Made by a program: the position numbers and the translations under genes | In this document: piece by piece, positions 18,220 to 22,411 of the stretch | How positions within the stretch are numbered: the first letter of the stretch is position 1 | How the letters are laid out: each line of letters starts with the position of its first letter | Notes under the pieces: model-generated | The model's database searches: none | Seen by the model: only the letters and a program-made list of their open reading frames with translations | Told to the model about the DNA's origin: nothing | Assembly (NCBI GenBank): GCA_011763485.2 | Contig: JAANSK020258163.1 | Span: 1-22,411, forward strand | DNA from: Isoetes engelmannii | Lineage: Eukaryota; Streptophyta; Lycopodiopsida; Isoetales; Isoetaceae | Direction: 5' to 3' | Length of the DNA: 22,411 nt

Positions 18220-20352
18220 ATGAATAATGGCGGAGCTAGCAGCTCTGTTGCGAATAATGATGCAGCAGGTGGTCCATCAAATGCTAAGAGACTATCGAAG
18301 AAGCCAAAATGTAAGCCAATACTTGCCTTGATCTTCAATTTGCTTTCAATGTCATTTTGCTCTCGGGAATTCATAGATAGTTGGAACACCAGAAATGAAA
18401 AACAATTCTGCCATTAGTTTATTAATGCTGTTATTTAACAGGGTATTTAAGATGAAGTGCTTATCACGTTTGTGCAAGTTTAACTATTGCACATGCCAAT
18501 TCTCATGTCAGATAGTCTTAGATTTATTGACTGAAAATAATTGTAAAATTGTCCTTAGATTTATTGACTGAAAATAATTGTATATTTTACAGATTCCAAG
18601 TTCACCCAGCAAGAGCTTCCTGCATGCAAGCCTTTGTTAACACCTGGATGGGTAAGTTGGAATTTGTTTTTCCTGCGTTTTGCATCATATACCTCACGAT
18701 AAGTCACTCTGGAGCTTGGATGCAGGTAATTTCAATCTTCTTGGTAGTTGGCGCAGTGTTTATTCCGCTTGGCGTTATTGCTCTTTATGCCTCAAACAAT
18801 GTATATTTCCTTCTAGCATTTCTTGTTTTAGTGTAATTCTGTTGCTTAAAATGTTATTTGGATGTGAAGGTTGTCGAGATTGTTGAAAGATATGAAAATT
18901 GCATCACTAACAACACAAAGGAGTACAGAGTGAGATACATTCAAGATTACACCACCGACAAGAGTTGCAACAGGACTCTTTTTGTAATATTTACTCCTTC
19001 AGCAAAATCTTTAATTTAGTTTTTCTGGTACGAGTGTTGTAATTCTGTTCTGTTTATGTAGGTTCCAAAGAAAATGAAGAAGCCAATATATATATATTAT
19101 CAGTTAGATAATTACTATCAGAACCATCGCAGGTATGATTTGATAATTATCTTTTGAATGTTTCTATTACCATATTGTAATATAAAAATGTGGTGACAGA
19201 TATGTGAAGAGCAGAAGCGACAAACAATTGATTCATGGGAACAGCACTTCTAATAGTGATATTGTTAATTGCAAGCCACAAAAGACATTCAATAACACAC
19301 CAATCATTCCATGCGGTCTGATAGCGTGGAGTTTCTTTAATGATACTTATACTTTCAAAGTCAATAATATCCTGGTTAATGTGAACAAACGTGGCATTTC
19401 TTGGAAAAGTGATCGAGACCACAAGTTTGGCAGTACTGTTTTCCCTTCGAACTTTCCAAATAATCTGCCAAACAATGGCACGAATAGCAACTTCATTGGA
19501 GGTGGCAAATTAGATGAAAGCAAACCGGTATGCGTACTTTTATAATTGGTTCATTTTTATCTTTGAGCTGCACGTACTTTCAAATAACGCAAAACTACGA
19601 GATAGAACTTACTAGTTCTACTTGTTTAGCTAACAGATGAGAGATCTTGATTTGGATCTTGCATTAGAATGTGTCCTAGGCTACTTTGGAAATACGCCAT
19701 TGCAGTCATGTTGGATTGTATCAAAATTATCTGCTTTTAAAATTAATGCTGATCCTTCTAGATTTTCTTCACTATATCAGAAGCCTACATTTGTATGAAG
19801 GGCATTTTTTCCTTTTGTTAATGGAAATTAAGATTCAACGGGAAATGGATAATTTCCACCTTGCTTTTCATCTGGGAGCTTATTAACATCTGTCATTATG
19901 TCATCTACAGCTAAGTGAGGATGAAGATCTGATTGTGTGGATGCGCACTGCTGCATTGCCAACATTCAGGAAGCTCTGGGGTAAAATTGAAACAGATCTT
20001 GAAGCAAATCAGACAATTGATGTTACGATAATGAACCAATATAATACATATGAATTTGGCGGCAAGAAAAAGCTTGTACTTTCAACCACAAGTTGGCTTG
20101 GTGGGAAAAACAAGTTTTTGGGAGTAGCTTATATTGCTGTTGGAGGAGTATGTATGTTCCTAGCATCGGTATTCTTTTTGTTGCATTATCAGAACCCTCG
20201 GTAATTTCTCCTACTGTTTAAATGCTTCACCTGTTCTCAATCAACATTAGTTTTAAAAGTCTTCTATTTTTGTTTGCAGGCCTCTCGGTGACACCTCATA
20301 CTTGTCATGGAACAAGAAACAGTTGAATAGTGGTGCTACAGAGTTGCATTAA
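18220..20352 (+). CDS. ALIS: ALA-interacting subunit (CDC50/LEM3 family), P4-ATPase flippase beta subunit
   Basis: Role (family): CDC50/LEM3 proteins bind P4-ATPases, are needed for their ER exit, and form the lipid flippase of secretory and plasma membranes. Eight exons join in phase: 18220-18310, 18593-18651, 18726-18800, 18870-18983, 19062-19132, 19200-19527, 19911-20200 and 20280-20352, giving 366 residues, close to the usual 350. Diagnostic strings are KYSKFTQQELPACKPLLTPG (31-50), NYYQNHRRYVKSRSD, PCGLIAWSFFNDTYTF, LIVWMRTAALPTFRKLWGKI and KKKLVLSTTSWLGGKNKFLG. There are two membrane segments (about 51-73 and 315-339) with a large lumenal loop between them. The loop holds four cysteines (NCI, SCN, NCK, PCG), as in CDC50 disulphides, and about seven N-glycosylation sequons. 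The C-terminal PLGDTSYLSWN is also conserved. All landmarks are intact. Which family paralogue it is cannot be told. Confidence 0.95.
18517..18582 (+). repeat. 29-bp tandem duplication before the ALIS intron 1 acceptor
   Basis: CTTAGATTTATTGACTGAAA plus ATAATTGTA occurs exactly twice, at 18517-18545 and 18554-18582, with a spacing of 37 bp. The second copy ends ten bases before the acceptor AG (18591-18592), so the branch-point region of intron 1 is duplicated. Confidence 0.95.
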
Positions 20353-20576
20353 CCATCTTGACACAAGAAAGGTGTACAAACGTGATATTCTGATATAAGA
20401 AAGTTCCATCTTATGAGTGATGTCCAATTGATTTCTTCAAGCAACTCCAGGCAAAGGTTTATTCCTTTTCTTAAGTTGTAATATATTTTACTGAGAATTT
20501 TGGATATTTTGTGGCTGTTCTCAGTTCCATCTTCTCTTATATGCTAGCAACAATGATGTACCTGAAAGCAGAGTGA

Positions 20577-20582
20577 AATAAA
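20577..20582 (+). terminator. Candidate proximal poly(A) signal of ALIS
   Basis: AATAAA at the junction of the two 202-bp copies, 225 bases after the stop codon. That distance suits a plant near-upstream element. Confidence 0.45.
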
Positions 20583-20778
20583 CGTGCTATTCTGATAGAA
20601 GAAAGTTGCATGTTATGATTGATGTCCAATTGATTTCTTTAAGCAACTCCAGGCAAAGGTTTATTCCTTTTCTCAAGTTGTAATATATTTTACTGAGAAT
20701 TTTGGATATTTTGTGGCTGTGCTCAGTTCCATCTTCTCTTGTATACTAGCAACAATGATGTACCTGAAAGCAGAGTGA

Positions 20779-20784
20779 AATAAA
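20779..20784 (+). terminator. Candidate distal poly(A) signal of ALIS
   Basis: The counterpart AATAAA at the end of the second 202-bp copy. Use of either signal would change the 3' untranslated length by about 202 bases. Confidence 0.45.
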
Positions 20785-22284
20785 AGGCATCAAACCACAT
20801 CCCAGAGTTTAATAACTGAGAAGTCTTCATTTCAGCAGTGGCTATTCTGCAACTATGGACTATTTTAAGGTTGCCAAATTAAGATCTGTAAAATTCCGTT
20901 GAAGACTTTTACGAGCATTCACAAAACAAGATGTAGACGTAGATAAGTTGAATGATCAGATGGGACGTTTAAAAAGCCCCGGGCATAATGTAACAATGTG
21001 AAGGGAAAAACGTTAATGCAACAGCGAAGCCGACATGTATGTAATGTTTTGCCTCGTCCTTATTAGAACCGTTTTAGTTAGCGCGCAACAAGAAAATTCA
21101 AGGTGGTATGTGGGGTTTTGTCTGTCTAATTCTATTAAAATTCAACTATCGTTAAATTGCTTGCCTCATGAAAGTGATGTAGATATTAGAATTGACAAGG
21201 CATATAAACTTTCAGATTTATTTGATCTGTAAAAGTTCATTTGTGGTTGCTCGTAGGGCAATCCGAGGTGTGTTGGGGTGGGACGACTAGAGGGTCCGGG
21301 TTTGTGGCATATGGTGGAATATATTGCGTGGACGGGTGTGGACTTTTGTGCATCCTAAGGGGGTTTGGAATAATTAGACGGCCTGGATTTTGTGAGAGTA
21401 GGATAGATGGTGTAGATGTCGGGCAGACTGGCAGTCCTTTGTCGCGTCGACTCTAGCCCTCTGCTTTTTTCCAAGGATCTGCAGGTCGTTGCGAACGGAG
21501 TTTTCTGACCGGATCTTGAACATACCAGTTACAATCAGGTTCGTGTAATTTTGGGTGCAAGTTTTTCCCCTTTGTTCAGAACTACCTCCAAAAAGTCAAA
21601 TTCAGGTTGTCTTATTTGCTCGGCGTTGCTGCTGTTGTGCCCAGACCTGCGCCGGCATCTTGTATCGAAAACTTTCCTTCTCTGCCCATTCATGCATTTA
21701 TGCAGGTTGAAGCCTCGGTAGGAAGGGATAATAAAAGTTTTCAATAAACTTAAATGCAGGTAGTCCCTTTATCAGAATACTCTCGGAAGATGTGCAACAC
21801 CTAGATCTAAGGATGGTTTAGGTGTAGTTAAAATGTATACTAAGTACTCTTTGGAAGCCGGAAGCCAAGTTTGGTTCAGATGGTTTTATAGTTTTGTTGC
21901 TAGCAGATTCTTGTCAGATAAGTGTTGCGGGCTTGGTTCGGGAAATTTTTTACTTACTGAAGGAAAATTTCCTGTATTTTTTTAGGGAACCTGTTACCAA
22001 GTAAATGTTGCCTACAATTTCCTGTAGATTTAAAACCAACCAGCAAATTTCTTACAAATTAAAATTTAACCTACAATTTCCTATAAGTTACAAGCCAACA
22101 AGCAGTTTCTTAAAATCAGAAATTATTATCCAAAAAAGATCAAATGTTTATTTGACATACTAAGAATTATCATCCAGATCAAATACTTTATATACTTCTT
22201 TATATATGACAAGTGAAAAAGCCTTAACATAAGAAGCAAGCTGGTATCTTGAACAGGTTCACATTAACAAGAAGATTAAGCAAG
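20785..22284. other. Gene-poor right flank
   Basis: The region 21240-21470 is G-rich on the + strand and open for 71 codons, with a Gly/Cys-rich product of no known family. A minus-strand frame at 21535-21744 (69 codons) is likewise unrecognised. From 21950 to 22100 the motif AATTTCCTGTA / CCTACAATTTCC recurs four or five times in loose array. Confidence 0.4.
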
Positions 22285-22365
22285 TTAACATGAAGATTCG
22301 TCATCCAAATCAAGTTCATCCTCAACTTCAACCGGGTCACTTGCTCTCCAACATATTATATGCTG
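22285..22365 (-). other. Possible terminal exon of a minus-strand gene entering from the right
   Basis: Minus strand: a T-rich tract and CAG (TATTTTTTCAG) at about 22375-22366 could be an acceptor. It is followed by 26 codons and a stop (22287-22285). The peptide QHIICWRASDPVEVEDELDL plus a short acidic end has the look of an acidic C-terminus, as seen in some transposase and chromatin proteins, but it is too short to assign. An overlapping frame without splicing is also open to the window edge. Confidence 0.25.
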
Positions 22366-22411
22366 CTGAAAAAATATGCATCTTTTCCGCTACAGCTTGG
22401 ATTGAAGATTA

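Larger units (their letters stand above)
20379..20784 (+). repeat. 202-bp tandem duplication in the ALIS 3' flank
   Basis: Copy 1 (20379-20580) and copy 2 (20581-20782) align at a constant offset of 202 bases with no net indel and only about ten differences by eye. They share GATGTCCAATTGATTTCTT, CAACTCCAGGCAAAGGTTTA and AACAATGATGTACCTGAAAG. The duplicated block starts about 26 bases after the ALIS stop codon and probably lies in its 3' untranslated region. Each copy ends in an AATAAA. Confidence 0.95.

Noticed and set aside
21241-21456. 71-codon Gly/Cys-rich + strand frame as a secreted peptide gene
   Set aside because: No signal peptide-like start, no cysteine spacing of a known family, and the G-rich composition explains the open frame.

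Overview
The window is nuclear DNA of a land plant. It has intron-containing genes with GT..AG introns, AT-rich spacers and many decayed repeats. Two conserved plant genes can be read exon by exon. The decayed PPR fragments resemble the large PPR families of non-seed plants, so a fern or lycophyte is a guess rather than a conclusion. I see no bacterial, organellar or viral genome organisation.

Layout on the + strand: 85-937 is a decayed PPR gene (minus strand). 1446-3415 is a five-exon fluoride exporter gene (FEX, two fused CrcB domains). 3937-5133 holds remnants of a leucine-rich-repeat gene (minus). Two diverged direct repeats of about 1.25 kb lie at 5270-6521 and 7877-9147, with an unrecognised coding-like remnant between them. 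9148-12421 is gene-poor. 12422-12877 has a gag-like fossil, and 13169-13382 a probable hAT-type MITE.

13842-15190 (minus) is one long open frame in which a basic N-terminus is followed by a Ty3/gypsy-type integrase and a chromodomain. No other retroelement parts or LTRs are visible around it. A short upstream exon at 15322-15409 joins it in phase across a 131-bp intron, and a possible 5' leader exon ends at 16235. This is the best candidate for something undescribed: a host gene that may have captured a retrotransposon integrase-chromodomain.

17577-17847 is a clean hAT-type MITE with 8-bp target duplications. 18220-20352 is an eight-exon ALIS gene (CDC50/LEM3 family, the beta subunit of P4-ATPase lipid flippases). 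Its 3' flank carries a 202-bp tandem duplication that doubles a poly(A) signal. The last 1.6 kb shows no clear gene apart from a possible minus-strand terminal exon near 22285-22365.

FEX and ALIS are unrelated in function (fluoride efflux and phospholipid flipping) and nothing suggests co-regulation. Local tandem duplication recurs through the window: at the FEX stop codon, before the ALIS intron 1 acceptor, in the ALIS 3' flank, and at 1003, 7791 and 16687. All calls come from reading the sequence, with no database search.
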